Assembly (NCBI RefSeq): GCF_000210895.1
Contig: NC_015964.1
Span: forward strand, 1,447,501-1,511,500
Length of the DNA: 64,000 bases
Source of the DNA: Haemophilus parainfluenzae T3T1
GTDB lineage: Bacteria; Pseudomonadota; Gammaproteobacteria; Enterobacterales; Pasteurellaceae
Direction: 5' to 3'
The position numbers and the translations under genes are program-made. Positions 47,398 to 57,301 of this stretch are shown here, one piece after another (the stretch's first letter is position 1; each line of letters opens with the position of its first letter). The notes under the pieces were generated by a model. The model did not search any database. It was not told where the DNA came from and saw only the letters and a program-made list of their open reading frames with translations.

Positions 47398-48465
47398 ATG
47401 ACAAAACAAATTTTCACACAATCTCAACAACCAGAAGAACAAGAAATTCTGCCTAAGCAGGAATTTTATAATGTTGAAACAACCATCGATAATGAACCTT
47501 TAGAAGGAGAGTTGTTGGACGAGCAATTTGAACAAATAGTGAAGCCAAAAGCGAGTGGTTGGAAAACAGCTTTAAAATTGACCGCACTTTTGTTTTTAGG
47601 GGCGACGGTTGCGCAATCTGTTCAATGGATTTGGGATAGTTATCAAAACCAACAATGGATTTACCTTGCTTTCGCCTTGGTGAGTTTTGTTGTGGTGATG
47701 TTTGGTTTATCTGAAATCATCGCAGAATGGCGACGTTTGGTGAAACTCAAAAAACGGTTGAATCTACAAGAACAAAGTCAGCGATTAATAGGTGAAAGTG
47801 CGGTTAAAAATCATCAAGTTTTTTCAGAACAGGATAGTGAGCAAGGAAAAGCCTTGTGTTTATCGATTGCCGATACCTTAAAATTGGATTCGCAACATCC
47901 CTCAATTGTCCAATGGGAAAAACAGCTGAATGAAAGTTATTCTGCTCGTGAAGTTACTCATTTATTCAGTAAGACAGTGTTACAGTCTTTTGATCAAAAA
48001 GCGAAAAAACTGATTACGAAAATGTCGGCAGAATCCGCTGTGATTGTGGCAATTAGTCCTTTAGCTGTGATTGATATGTTTTTTATTGCTTGGCGCAATA
48101 TTCGTTTAATCAATAAAATTGCAGCGATTTATGGGATTGAGCTTGGGTATTTTACCCGTCTTCGTTTGCTCAGAATGGTATTGGTGAATCTTGCTTTTGC
48201 CGGTGCGACTGAAATCGTGCAAGATTTAGGGATGGATTGGCTTTCGCAAGATATTACCGCAAAACTTTCTGCACGAGCAGCACAGGGAATTGGCGTGGGA
48301 TTATTGACAGCTCGATTGGGTATTAAGGCTATGGAGTTTTGTCGTCCACTGGCATTTGAAAAGTCGGAAAAACCAAAACTTTCTCATGTGCAAAAAGAAT
48401 TGCTGACGGTGATGAAAGATACAGTGCTAGGCAAGAATAAAATGAAAGAAAAAGAAGAGTTGTAA
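47398..48465 (+). CDS. ycjF: YcjF-family membrane protein
   Basis: 355 residues from the ATG at 47398 (GGAAAG upstream); the frame is open further upstream to 47317 but has no ribosome site there. Two helices near the middle of the N-terminal half (LTALLFLGATVAQSVQWIW, WIYLAFALVSFVVVMFGL) and the C-terminal DUF697 part (AESAVIVAISPLAVIDMFFI, FAGATEIVQDLGMDWLSQ). It is the usual partner of ycjX but here lies 2.6 kb away on the same strand. A USS encodes Thr-Ala-Leu in helix 1. Confidence 0.9.
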   Translation: MTKQIFTQSQQPEEQEILPKQEFYNVETTIDNEPLEGELLDEQFEQIVKPKASGWKTALKLTALLFLGATVAQSVQWIWDSYQNQQWIYLAFALVSFVVVMFGLSEIIAEWRRLVKLKKRLNLQEQSQRLIGESAVKNHQVFSEQDSEQGKALCLSIADTLKLDSQHPSIVQWEKQLNESYSAREVTHLFSKTVLQSFDQKAKKLITKMSAESAVIVAISPLAVIDMFFIAWRNIRLINKIAAIYGIELGYFTRLRLLRMVLVNLAFAGATEIVQDLGMDWLSQDITAKLSARAAQGIGVGLLTARLGIKAMEFCRPLAFEKSEKPKLSHVQKELLTVMKDTVLGKNKMKEKEEL

Positions 48466-48469
48466 TAAA

Positions 48470-48497
48470 AAAGTGCGGTTAAAATTGACCGCACTTT
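48470..48497. terminator. USS inverted pair (bidirectional terminator)
   Basis: AAAGTGCGGT at 48470-48479 pairs with ACCGCACTTT at 48488-48497, between convergent ycjF and prfB, with A and T flanks. Confidence 0.85.
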
Positions 48498-48516
48498 TTT
48501 TGTATAAAAGAGATGA

Positions 48517-49615
48517 TTAAAGCCCTGCTTTCAAGCTTGCCTCAATAAAGCGATCGAGATCGCCATCTAGTACGGCTTGTGTATTACGATTTTCAACGCC
48601 TGTGCGGAGATCCTTAATGCGCGCATCATCTAGTACATAAGAACGAATTTGGCTGCCCCAACCGATATCCGATTTATTATCTTCCATCGCTTGTTTATCC
48701 GCATTTTTCTTTTGTAACTCAAGCTCATACAATTTCGCTTTTAACTGCTTCATGGCTTGATCTTTATTTTTGTGTTGAGAACGATCGTTTTGACATTGCA
48801 CGACAATTCCACTTGGCATGTGAGTAATACGCACCGCACTTTCAGTTTTATTGACGTGCTGACCACCCGCACCAGATGCACGATAAACGTCAATACGTAA
48901 ATCGGCCGGATTGATTTCAATATCAATATCGTCATCAATTTCAGGATAAACGAAAGCTGCTGCAAATGATGTATGGCGACGGTTATTAGAGTCAAATGGG
49001 CTTTTGCGCACTAAACGATGGATACCGGTTTCTGTGCGTAACCAACCGAAAGCGTATTCACCACTGACACGAATCGTCGCTGATTTTAAACCCGCCACAT
49101 CACCATCGGATACTTCCATTAATTCAGTTTTAAAACCTTTACTTTCAGCCCAACGAAGGTACATGCGAAGTAACATTTCCGTCCAGTCTTGTGCTTCTGT
49201 ACCACCTGAACCGGCTTGTAAATCGACATAGCAATCGCACGCATCGTGTTCACCGCTAAACATACGGCGGAATTCTAATTTTGCGAGTTGTTGTTCAAGC
49301 TCATCTAATTCGGCAACAGCTTCATTGAAGGTCTCTTCATCCTCAGCTTCAACGGCTAATTCAAGAAGCCCTTCAACATCTTCTAAACCTTGTTCTAAAT
49401 TTTTGATGGTATCAACCACTTGTTCAAGTGAAACGCGTTCTTTCCCAAGCGCTTGGGCTTTTTCGGGTTCGTTCCACACATCAGGTTGTTCTAATTCGGC
49501 ATTAACTTCTTCTAAACGCTCGACTTTTGCGTCGAAGTCAAAGATACCCCCGAAGCACAGAAGTGCGCTCGGAAAGGTTGGTGATTTTGCTTTTGATTGG
49601 ATTGATTTCGAACAT
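48517..49615 (-). CDS. prfB: Peptide chain release factor 2 (programmed +1 frameshift)
   Basis: RF2 reads UGA and UAA. The gene starts at the ATG at 49615 ([20 protein letters not shown]), reaches an in-frame TGA after 25 sense codons, and continues in the +1 frame ([20 protein letters not shown]) to 48517, giving about 365 residues. The shift site CTTTGAC is preceded by a GGGGG Shine-Dalgarno-like block. The [17 protein letters not shown] catalytic loop and the SPF-type specificity region ([18 protein letters not shown]) are intact. Low RF2 favours the shift, so the protein controls its own synthesis. Confidence 0.96.
49537..49551 (-). promoter_or_regulatory. prfB programmed frameshift site
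   Basis: On the minus strand GGGGG (49551-49547), TAT, CTT and TGAC form the classic RF2 autoregulatory slip site, with the SD-like block 3 nt before the CTT slip codon. Confidence 0.93.
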
Positions 49616-49694
49616 AATAACTAAGTTTTTAAGCTAAATGGGAGATGGATTATAAAGGATATGCTTAGGGTTGGGTAGATTATAGAGAAACAAA

Positions 49695-49727
49695 AAACCT
49701 TATTTATTTCTGAAATAAATAAGGTTT
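49695..49727 (-). terminator. Intrinsic terminator
   Basis: A perfect 15-bp stem (49695-49709 with 49713-49727) and A/T flanks, just downstream of the small periplasmic protein gene on its strand. Confidence 0.8.
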
Positions 49728-49750
49728 AAGTATGATTAAAAAGAATGAAA

Positions 49751-50218
49751 TTATTCAGCAGGGAATTTTTCTTCTAATTGTTCTGCTAATTTGTCAATTG
49801 CATCATCCTTTTGGTTTGCTTTTGCGACAGCTTCAGGAACTTTACCAGCATTGTCAAGAGATGGTGATTTTACTTGAGACAAAATTAGTTGGGCCACTTC
49901 TTTTTCAGCATCTACGTATTCTTTATACATAGAAACAAGTGGTGAAACTTCTTCACTTTTAATTCCCAATGCTTCCAATTCTGCCACATTTTCTGCTGCT
50001 TGTTTATCAAATGCTGCAACAGCCGCTTCAGTTTCGGTCGCATTGCTATTTGCAGATGCAACAGAAATTGCATCAAAACTTGCTTCAAGTTTTTTACTTG
50101 CTGTTTCTTCCCACGCTTGAAACTTTTTCACTTCTTCAGCTTGTTGAGATGCAGCAAATGCACTGATAGAAGTGAAAGTTAATGCTGCGATAGCTGTCAT
50201 TTTTAATAAATTTTTCAT
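49751..50218 (-). CDS. Small helical periplasmic protein, unknown function
   Basis: 155 residues from the ATG at 50218 (GAGGT upstream); the open frame to 50305 has no start support. Signal peptide (MTAIAALTFTSISAFAA), then an all-helical mature part rich in Ala, Glu and Lys (SQQAEEVKKFQAWEETASKK, EAAVAAFDKQAAENVAELEA) with no Cys. I recognise no named family; it may be a coiled-coil or helical-bundle periplasmic protein. Sits between prfB and dsbC with its own terminator, and is divergent from dsbC. Confidence 0.75.
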   Translation of the reverse strand: MKNLLKMTAIAALTFTSISAFAASQQAEEVKKFQAWEETASKKLEASFDAISVASANSNATETEAAVAAFDKQAAENVAELEALGIKSEEVSPLVSMYKEYVDAEKEVAQLILSQVKSPSLDNAGKVPEAVAKANQKDDAIDKLAEQLEEKFPAE

Positions 50219-50351
50219 TGAGATAACCTCTTTTGAATAAAATAAAATTTGTACCCCTACATGGGTACGTTGCGCATTGTAAAAAAAATGTAGTGATTTC
50301 GTCAACTATTTAATTGAGGTTTTTAGTTGGTTATTTTTAGGAATAACAATT

Positions 50352-50379
50352 TTGCATAAATTCTCAATTACTTTATAAT
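50352..50379 (+). promoter_or_regulatory. dsbC promoter
   Basis: TTGCAT at 50352-50357 and a perfect TATAAT at 50374-50379 are 16 bp apart, 36 bp before the dsbC ATG. Confidence 0.6.
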
Positions 50380-50415
50380 TTGCGCTTATTTTCATAAATT
50401 TAGGAACAAAGAAAT

Positions 50416-51102
50416 ATGAAGAAATTACTGACCGCACTTTTAATCACAGCTTCTGCCACTGCAATGGCGACTGATGCTGAGATTAAATCGAAGCTACAGG
50501 CATTAGGTGCGAAAAATATTGAAGTGAAAGATTCACCGGTAAAAGGCCTTAAAACAGCCGTGACTGATCAAGGCATTTTATATGTGAGCGAAAATGGTCA
50601 ATATGTTTTGCAAGGCAAAATGTATGAATTAACAAATAAAGGCCCAGTTGATGTGGCAGGTAAACTTTTAGCGGATAAAGTGAATGCGTTAAAAAACGAA
50701 ATGATCATTTATCCGGCAAAAAATGAAAAATATGTTGTGACCGTATTCATGGATATTACTTGCCATTATTGCCATATCCTTCATCAACAAGTGAAAGAAT
50801 ATAATGATTTAGGTATTACTGTTCGTTATCTTGCATTCCCACGTGCCGGAATGAATGAAACTGCTCGCCAAATGGAAGCAATTTGGACATCGAAAGATCC
50901 TGTATTTGCATTGAACGAAGCAGAAAAAGGTAACTTACCGAAAGAATTGAAAACGCCTAACATTGTGAAAAGACACTATGATTTAGGTGTACAACTCGGC
51001 GTACAAGGTACACCAAGTATTGTGACTTCAACAGGTGAAGTGCTTGGCGGATATTTAAAACCTCATGATTTATTAGCTGTGTTACAAGAATCTGCACAAT
51101 AA
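50416..51102 (+). CDS. dsbC: Disulfide isomerase DsbC
   Basis: 228-residue periplasmic protein disulfide isomerase. Signal peptide (LLTALLITASATAMA), N-terminal dimerisation domain (residues about 20-80), then the thioredoxin fold with the active site DITCHYCHILHQQ near residue 118 and the cis-Pro loop in VQGTPSIV. The active site CHYC differs from E. coli CGYC by one residue. It shuffles wrong disulfides and needs DsbD for reduction. Followed by a hairpin and then recJ. Confidence 0.94.
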   Translation: MKKLLTALLITASATAMATDAEIKSKLQALGAKNIEVKDSPVKGLKTAVTDQGILYVSENGQYVLQGKMYELTNKGPVDVAGKLLADKVNALKNEMIIYPAKNEKYVVTVFMDITCHYCHILHQQVKEYNDLGITVRYLAFPRAGMNETARQMEAIWTSKDPVFALNEAEKGNLPKELKTPNIVKRHYDLGVQLGVQGTPSIVTSTGEVLGGYLKPHDLLAVLQESAQ

Positions 51103-51115
51103 TTGTTAGTAGTGG

Positions 51116-51134
51116 GGGCGTATGATATACGCCC
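51116..51134 (+). terminator. Intrinsic terminator after dsbC
   Basis: GGGCGTAT (51116-51123) pairs with ATACGCCC (51127-51134) across a 3-base loop, followed by three T. Confidence 0.6.
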
Positions 51135-51205
51135 TTTAAATATTCATATCATCAAAGCACATATCAAATGTTCCTTTAGGTGATAATTTTAAATAACAAA
51201 ACACC

Positions 51206-52930
51206 GTGAAAAAACTCATCAAACGTCGTGAAATTCCTGCCGGAAATTCTGTTTCAGATAATGCATTACTCGATCGTCTCTATCGTTCTCGCCATATTAA
51301 AAACAGCCAAGAATTAGACCGCACTTTGCAATCAATGCTGAATCCCAATCAATTACACGGCATTCAACAAGCCGTAGATTTATTGGTTAATGCTTATCAA
51401 CAGCAACAAAAGATTGTTATTGTCGGTGATTTTGATGCAGACGGGGCAACCAGTACGGCACTTTCAGTATTAGCTTTGCGTATGCTTGGCTTTACTGATG
51501 TGGAATACCTTGTACCGAATCGTTTTGAGCAAGGCTATGGTTTGAGTGTACCCGTTGCTGAAATGGCAATGGAAAAAGACGTGCAGTTATTAATGACGGT
51601 GGATAACGGGGTATCGTCTTTTGAGGGAGTGGCATATTTAAAAGAGCAGGGTGTGAAGGTGTTGATTACCGATCATCACTTGCCACCAGAAATACTGCCG
51701 AATGCTGATGCCATTGTTAATCCAAATTTGCAACAATGTGGTTTCCCTTCAAAATGTTTAGCCGGTGTAGGCGTAGCGTTTTATTTAATGCTCGCTTTGC
51801 GTGCCAAATTTCGCGAGTTGGGCATTTTTACGGCAGAAACACAACCTAATTTTACTGAATTACTGGATTTAGTTGCGCTCGGCACGATTGCAGACGTTGT
51901 TCCCCTTGATCAAAATAACCGTATTTTAGCCCATCAAGGGTTGATGAGAATTCGTGCGAAACGTTGTCGACCAGGAATTATTGCTCTCGCTGAAGTGGCT
52001 AATCGAGAAGTCGAAAAACTTTGCTCGGCTGATTTGGGCTTTGCGATTGCACCACGTTTAAATGCTGCGGGCCGATTAGATAATATGTCTGTTGGTGTAG
52101 AGTTATTACTTGCAGAAAGTATGCAAGAGGCAAGAGCACAAGCCTTGGATTTGGACAGCTTGAATCAGGCTAGAAAAGAAATTGAGCAAGGCATGAAGTT
52201 AGAAGCCTTAGAAATTTGCCGAAATCTCACCGCACTTTCTGATGAATTACCGATGGGGATAGCTTTATTCCAGCCAGATTGGCATCAAGGTGTATTAGGT
52301 ATTGTGGCTTCTCGAATCAAAGATCAATACCATCGACCAGTCATTGCTTTTGCACAAGATCAAGAAGGCATTTTAAAAGGTTCTGCTCGTTCAATTGAAG
52401 GCTTGCATATGCGCGATGTATTAGAGCGTATTCATTCCCAACATCCGGATATGATTTTAAAATTTGGCGGTCATGCCATGGCAGCAGGATTAAGCATTAA
52501 AGAAAGCTTTTTCCCTGATTTTCAAAAGATTTTTAATCAAACGGTGCAAGATTGGTTAAATGAAGATCAATTACAAGGTGTGATTTGGACGGATGGCGAA
52601 CTTCAAGCAAATGAATTTAGTATTGAAACAGCAGAAGTGATAAAATCTGGCGGGCCTTGGGGACAAGCTTTTCCTGAGCCTGTTTTTGATGGCGAATTTA
52701 AAATTTTTGAGCAACGTGCAATCGGACAAAATCAAAATCATTTAAAAATGCTTGTTGAGCCTAAAAATGGTGGTCCATTATTAGATGCCATTGCGTTTAA
52801 TATCGATACTCGGTATTATCCCGATTTGTCGATTAAGCAGGCAAAATTTGCTTATAAGTTAGAAATTAATGAGTTTCGTGGAAATCGAAACCTCCAATTA
52901 TTAGTCGATTATATTGAACCAATTGGTTAA
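51206..52930 (+). CDS. recJ: Single-stranded-DNA exonuclease RecJ
   Basis: 574-residue 5'-3' ssDNA exonuclease acting in RecF-pathway recombination, mismatch repair and the processing of incoming DNA. DHH phosphoesterase motifs: IVIVGDFDADGATSTALS near residue 75, MTVDNGVSSFEG, LITDHHLPPE and ALGTIADVVPLD; the DHHA1 part has FGGHAMAAGLSI. The start codon is GTG at 51206. 103 bp from dsbC, with a hairpin between, and 3 bp from the next gene. Confidence 0.95.
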   Translation: MKKLIKRREIPAGNSVSDNALLDRLYRSRHIKNSQELDRTLQSMLNPNQLHGIQQAVDLLVNAYQQQQKIVIVGDFDADGATSTALSVLALRMLGFTDVEYLVPNRFEQGYGLSVPVAEMAMEKDVQLLMTVDNGVSSFEGVAYLKEQGVKVLITDHHLPPEILPNADAIVNPNLQQCGFPSKCLAGVGVAFYLMLALRAKFRELGIFTAETQPNFTELLDLVALGTIADVVPLDQNNRILAHQGLMRIRAKRCRPGIIALAEVANREVEKLCSADLGFAIAPRLNAAGRLDNMSVGVELLLAESMQEARAQALDLDSLNQARKEIEQGMKLEALEICRNLTALSDELPMGIALFQPDWHQGVLGIVASRIKDQYHRPVIAFAQDQEGILKGSARSIEGLHMRDVLERIHSQHPDMILKFGGHAMAAGLSIKESFFPDFQKIFNQTVQDWLNEDQLQGVIWTDGELQANEFSIETAEVIKSGGPWGQAFPEPVFDGEFKIFEQRAIGQNQNHLKMLVEPKNGGPLLDAIAFNIDTRYYPDLSIKQAKFAYKLEINEFRGNRNLQLLVDYIEPIG

Positions 52931-52933
52931 TTT

Positions 52934-53650
52934 ATGAAAAAAGTTTGGCAGAATAAATTATTAAAAGGATCCTTTGCAATGATATTGCTGAGTGTGACAA
53001 ATGTCGCATTCGGTGAAGTCAATGCAAAGGATTTTTCTGCCAAAAATTCACCGCACTTACCACCAGCAAATGTGGCACAGTTTGAAGATGGTCGAGATTA
53101 TTTTTCATATCAAGAACCCATTGAACAAGCTAAAAGAAATGATCGTAAAATTCCTATCCAATTTTTCTTTGATTACGATTGCCGAGTTTGTTCTTCAGCT
53201 CAAGATATTTTGCAACTTTATAGCCAAATTCGTCCAAATAAAGTGGCATTAGAAGAACATCCCGTTGCTACAAATGAAGCTAAATTTTCAGCCACAATAT
53301 TCTATACATTACAGCGTTTAAAAGTGGGTGAGTTATCAGATGTGTTGTTATTTGAAACCTCTGAAAAAGCACGCTATACCGAATTATCCACATTAGATAA
53401 GATGCGTGAATGGGTTGTCTCACAAGGGATTAGTAAAACTGAATTTAATAAAGTTGTCCATTCCAAAGAAGTGAAAGAGGATGTGAGTAACGCCATTTAT
53501 TTGACAGAAGAATATGGTGTCTTTACTTTCCCTTATGTGGTTGTGGGCGGAAAATATGTTCTCACCGCGAGTACGCTCTATAACGATGATTATGGCGTAG
53601 CAGTATTAGATTTCTTAGTGAGTAAACTCGAACAAGAAAGGAAAAAATAA
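52934..53650 (+). CDS. DsbA-like periplasmic thiol oxidoreductase
   Basis: 238 residues with a signal peptide ([17 protein letters not shown]). A thioredoxin-fold CxxC appears in [20 protein letters not shown] near residue 83, an alpha-helical insert follows, and the cis-Pro loop reads [16 protein letters not shown] near residue 200. This layout fits DsbA rather than DsbC, with an unusual CRVC active site. It overlaps mtnN by one base and follows recJ by 3 bp, so it is inside a DNA-repair and nucleotide operon. Substrate unknown. Confidence 0.8.
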   Translation: MKKVWQNKLLKGSFAMILLSVTNVAFGEVNAKDFSAKNSPHLPPANVAQFEDGRDYFSYQEPIEQAKRNDRKIPIQFFFDYDCRVCSSAQDILQLYSQIRPNKVALEEHPVATNEAKFSATIFYTLQRLKVGELSDVLLFETSEKARYTELSTLDKMREWVVSQGISKTEFNKVVHSKEVKEDVSNAIYLTEEYGVFTFPYVVVGGKYVLTASTLYNDDYGVAVLDFLVSKLEQERKK

Positions 53651-54339
53651 TGAAAATCGGGATTGTTGGTGCAATGGCACAAGAAGTGGAAATTTTATCC
53701 CAATTAATGACAGATAAAAAAGAAACAAAAGTGGCAAGTGCGGTCATTTTTGAAGGCAAAATTAATGGTAAAGAAGTCGCATTATTGCAATCAGGGATTG
53801 GTAAAGTTGCGGCAGCTATTGGCACTACCGCTTTATTACAATTAGCTAAACCTGATGTGGTTTTAAATACAGGCTCAGCAGGTGGTGTGGCAAAAGGCTT
53901 AAAGGTAGGAGATATCGTTATTTCCGATGAAACCAGCTATCACGATGCTGATGTGACGGCATTTGGCTATGAAAAAGGTCAGTTACCTGCGAATCCAGCG
54001 GCTTTTCTTTCAGATAAAAAATTAGCGGATTTAGCAGACGAAATTGCCCAATCACAAGGGCAAAATGTGAAACGTGGTTTAATTTGTTCGGGCGATAGCT
54101 TTATTAATAGCGAAGAAAAAATTGCTCAAATTAAAGCGGATTTCCCCAATGTGACAGCAGTAGAAATGGAAGCCACAGCAATTGCACAAGTTTGTCATGC
54201 CTTTAACGTACCGTTTGTAGTCGTTCGAGCCATTTCAGATGCAGGCGATGGCGAAGCGAGTATGTCATTTGAAGAATTTCTCCCACTTGCAGCTAAACAA
54301 TCCTCGGCATTAGTGTTGGGCATGATAGAAAGATTATAA
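53650..54339 (+). CDS. mtnN: 5'-methylthioadenosine/S-adenosylhomocysteine nucleosidase
   Basis: 229-residue Pfs/MTAN enzyme that cleaves methylthioadenosine and S-adenosylhomocysteine and feeds the LuxS route to AI-2. Visible are [19 protein letters not shown] (catalytic Glu near residue 12), [35 protein letters not shown] with the substrate-binding Met-Glu, and [11 protein letters not shown] with the catalytic Asp near residue 197. Length is normal. One-base overlap with the DsbA-like gene; cmk follows after 10 bp. Confidence 0.96.
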   Translation: MKIGIVGAMAQEVEILSQLMTDKKETKVASAVIFEGKINGKEVALLQSGIGKVAAAIGTTALLQLAKPDVVLNTGSAGGVAKGLKVGDIVISDETSYHDADVTAFGYEKGQLPANPAAFLSDKKLADLADEIAQSQGQNVKRGLICSGDSFINSEEKIAQIKADFPNVTAVEMEATAIAQVCHAFNVPFVVVRAISDAGDGEASMSFEEFLPLAAKQSSALVLGMIERL

Positions 54340-54349
54340 GAGGTAATAT

Positions 54350-55027
54350 ATGGGGATAATCATCACCGTTGATGGCCCAAGCGGAGCAGGGAAAGGAACA
54401 CTTTGTTACGCGTTGGCAGAAAAGTTAGGTTTTACCTTATTAGATAGTGGCGCTATTTATCGCGTGACGGCATTGGCTGCACTGAAACGCCATGCAGACT
54501 TAACCGATGAAGAGGGATTAGCGGAGTTAGCGCGTCATTTAGATATTCAGTTCATTCCAAAGAATGGAGAAGTCAATGTGCTTCTTGGAGGGATGGATGT
54601 GAGTCATTTAATCCGTACGCAAGAAGTGGCGGAAGCCGCCTCAAAAGTGGCGGTTTTCCCAAAAGTGCGGTCTGCTTTACTGCAACTTCAGCAGGATTTT
54701 AGCAAAAATGATGGCCTGATTGCTGATGGGCGAGATATGGGGACCGTGGTTTTCCCAAATGCACAAGTTAAACTGTTTTTAGATGCAAGTGCGGAAGAAC
54801 GTGCAAAAAGACGCTATAAACAGTTGCAAAATAAGGGAATTAATGGTAACTTTGCACAGATTTTAGCCGAGATACAAGAACGCGATTTTCGCGATAGAAA
54901 TCGTGAGGTTGCGCCATTGAAACCGGCTGACGATGCTTTATTGTTAGATAGTACAACATTGAGTATTGATGAAGTCATTGCTCAAGCGTTGGATTATATT
55001 CAACAAAAAGCGTCAATTTCGATTTAA
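54350..55027 (+). CDS. cmk: Cytidylate kinase
   Basis: 225-residue CMP/dCMP kinase. The P-loop is [20 protein letters not shown] at the N-terminus, followed by [31 protein letters not shown] near residue 125 and [13 protein letters not shown]. The cmk-rpsA order is the widespread gamma-proteobacterial arrangement. A USS lies inside the coding sequence. The 96-bp gap to rpsA holds its leader. Confidence 0.96.
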   Translation: MGIIITVDGPSGAGKGTLCYALAEKLGFTLLDSGAIYRVTALAALKRHADLTDEEGLAELARHLDIQFIPKNGEVNVLLGGMDVSHLIRTQEVAEAASKVAVFPKVRSALLQLQQDFSKNDGLIADGRDMGTVVFPNAQVKLFLDASAEERAKRRYKQLQNKGINGNFAQILAEIQERDFRDRNREVAPLKPADDALLLDSTTLSIDEVIAQALDYIQQKASISI

Positions 55028-55123
55028 CTGTTTATTCAAGGAAGAATAGACATTTATCCTCAACCCCGCATTTTATGGATCTTAATGTGGATGTTATTAA
55101 CTTAAATTAAGAAGATTATTTAT

Positions 55124-56773
55124 ATGTCAGAATCTTTTGCTCAACTCTTTGAAGAATCATTAAAAGGCCTTGAAACCCGTCAAGGTTCAATCGTTAGCGG
55201 TACTGTTGTTGCTATTCAAAAAGGCTTTGTACTTGTTGATGCAGGCTTAAAATCTGAATCTGCAATTCCTGTTGCTGAATTCCAAAACGCTCAAGGTGAA
55301 CTTGAAGTTAAAGTTGGCGACACAGTAAACGTAGCTTTAGATGCAGTTGAAGATGGTTACGGCGAAACTAAACTTTCTCGTGAGAAAGCTGTTCGTCACG
55401 AATCTTGGATTGAATTAGAAAAAGCTTACGAAGAAAAAGCGACCGTTATCGGTTTAATCAACGGTAAAGTGAAAGGCGGTTTCACAGTTGAGTTAAACGG
55501 TGTTCGTGCATTCTTACCTGGTTCATTAGTTGATACACGTCCTGCGCGTGAAGCTGATCACCTACTTGGTAAAGAATTAGAATTCAAAGTAATCAAATTA
55601 GATCAAAAACGTAACAACGTTGTAGTTTCTCGTCGTGCAGTGATCGAATCTGAAAACAGCCAAGAACGTGAACAAATCCTTGAGAACCTAGCTGAAGGTT
55701 CAGAAGTTAAAGGTATCGTTAAAAACTTAACTGACTACGGTGCATTCGTAGATTTAGGTGGCGTTGACGGTTTATTACACATCACTGATATGGCTTGGAA
55801 ACGTGTTAAACACCCAAGCGAAATCGTGAATGTAGGCGACGAAGTAACTGTTAAAGTATTAAAATTTGACAAAGATCGTACTCGCGTATCTTTAGGCTTA
55901 AAACAATTAGGTCAAGATCCTTGGGTTGCTATCGCTGAAAACCACCCAGTAAACAGCAAATTAACTGGTAAAGTAACTAACTTAACTGACTACGGTTGTT
56001 TCGTTGAAATCTTAGATGGTGTTGAAGGTTTAGTTCACGTTTCTGAAATGGATTGGACTAACAAAAACATCCACCCATCTAAAGTTGTAAGCCTTGGCGA
56101 TACAGTTGAAGTAATGGTATTAGAAGTTGACGAAGAGCGTCGTCGTATTTCTTTAGGTTTAAAACAATGCAAACCTAACCCATGGACTCAATTCGCTGAA
56201 ACTCACAACAAAGGCGACAAAGTTACTGGTAAAATTAAATCAATCACTGATTTCGGTATCTTCATCGGTCTTGAAGGTGGTATCGACGGTTTAGTTCACT
56301 TATCTGACATTTCTTGGAATGTTGCAGGTGAAGAAGCAGTTCGCAACTACAAAAAAGGTGATGAAGTATCTGCAGTAGTATTAGCAGTAGATGCAGTGAA
56401 AGAACGAATTTCTTTAGGTATCAAACAACTTGAAGATGATCCATTCAACAACTTCGTAGCAAACACCAAAAAAGGTGCTGTAGTTTCTGCAACTGTTGTT
56501 GAAGCTGACGCTAAAGGTGCTAAAGTTGAATTAGCAGGTGGCGTTGAAGGTTATATCCGTGCAGCAGACTTAACAAACGAAGTTGCAGCAGGTGATGTAG
56601 TTGAAGCGAAATACACTGGTGTTGATCGTAAAGCTCGTATCGTTCACTTATCTGTAAAAGCGAAAGATCAAGCTGAAGAAGCAGCTGCAGTTGCAAACGT
56701 GAATAATAAACAAGAAGATGTTGCTATTCCAAACGCAATGGCTGAAGCTTTCAAAGCAGCTAAAGGTGAATAA
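55124..56773 (+). CDS. rpsA: 30S ribosomal protein S1
   Basis: 549 residues with six S1 (OB-fold) domains, for example [59 protein letters not shown] and [19 protein letters not shown]. It binds the 5' leader of mRNA during initiation. Codon use is visibly biased towards highly expressed choices. It is likely controlled by its own leader, as in E. coli. A hairpin terminator separates it from ihfB. Confidence 0.97.
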   Translation: MSESFAQLFEESLKGLETRQGSIVSGTVVAIQKGFVLVDAGLKSESAIPVAEFQNAQGELEVKVGDTVNVALDAVEDGYGETKLSREKAVRHESWIELEKAYEEKATVIGLINGKVKGGFTVELNGVRAFLPGSLVDTRPAREADHLLGKELEFKVIKLDQKRNNVVVSRRAVIESENSQEREQILENLAEGSEVKGIVKNLTDYGAFVDLGGVDGLLHITDMAWKRVKHPSEIVNVGDEVTVKVLKFDKDRTRVSLGLKQLGQDPWVAIAENHPVNSKLTGKVTNLTDYGCFVEILDGVEGLVHVSEMDWTNKNIHPSKVVSLGDTVEVMVLEVDEERRRISLGLKQCKPNPWTQFAETHNKGDKVTGKIKSITDFGIFIGLEGGIDGLVHLSDISWNVAGEEAVRNYKKGDEVSAVVLAVDAVKERISLGIKQLEDDPFNNFVANTKKGAVVSATVVEADAKGAKVELAGGVEGYIRAADLTNEVAAGDVVEAKYTGVDRKARIVHLSVKAKDQAEEAAAVANVNNKQEDVAIPNAMAEAFKAAKGE

Positions 56774-56785
56774 TTAATTCACATG

Positions 56786-56816
56786 AATAAGGCTGGGTCA
56801 TTGACTCAGCCTTATT
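56786..56816 (+). terminator. Hairpin after rpsA
   Basis: AATAAGGCTG (56786-56795) pairs with CAGCCTTATT (56807-56816); the T tail is weak, so partial read-through to ihfB is possible. Confidence 0.65.
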
Positions 56817-56924
56817 ATTACCAGCTATAATTAACAAGGATTTAGCGGTAATTTATTATGAACTAATGCATTACCTGTAAGTCTTAATAACAAGTTTAAG
56901 TACAAATTTAAAGGAGAGTTGACG

Positions 56925-57209
56925 ATGACTAAATCTGAACTAATTGAAAATCTATCAACAAAGCACCCAACTTTATCCGCAAAAGAAGTAGAAGGTATTG
57001 TAAAGGATATTCTTGAACTCATTGCACAATCTTTAGAAGAAGGTAATCGTATTGAAGTACGTGGTTTTGGTAGCTTCTCTTTACACCATCGTCAACCGCG
57101 AGTGGGCCGTAATCCTAAAACTGGTGATTCTGTAAAATTAGATGCTAAATCTGTACCGCACTTTAAAGCGGGTAAAGAATTAAAAGATCGCGTAAATGTT
57201 TTTGCTTAA
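56925..57209 (+). CDS. ihfB: Integration host factor beta subunit
   Basis: 94-residue DNA-bending protein, matching the family length. [20 protein letters not shown] opens the HU/IHF fold, and [20 protein letters not shown] carries the beta arm with the intercalating Pro near residue 64. I chose the ATG at 56925, 8 bases after AAGGAG. Position after rpsA is conserved in gamma-proteobacteria. A strong terminator follows. Confidence 0.96.
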   Translation: MTKSELIENLSTKHPTLSAKEVEGIVKDILELIAQSLEEGNRIEVRGFGSFSLHHRQPRVGRNPKTGDSVKLDAKSVPHFKAGKELKDRVNVFA

Positions 57210-57230
57210 ACATTCAATCGATATCAATAA

Positions 57231-57254
57231 AACGACACTTAGGTGTCGTTTTTT
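57231..57254 (+). terminator. Intrinsic terminator after ihfB
   Basis: AACGACAC and GTGTCGTT form an 8-bp stem with a 4-base loop, followed by six T. Confidence 0.88.
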
Positions 57255-57301
57255 ATTACAAATTTTGGCATAATGAAACTATTCTTAACAAGGAGATTGT
57301 G

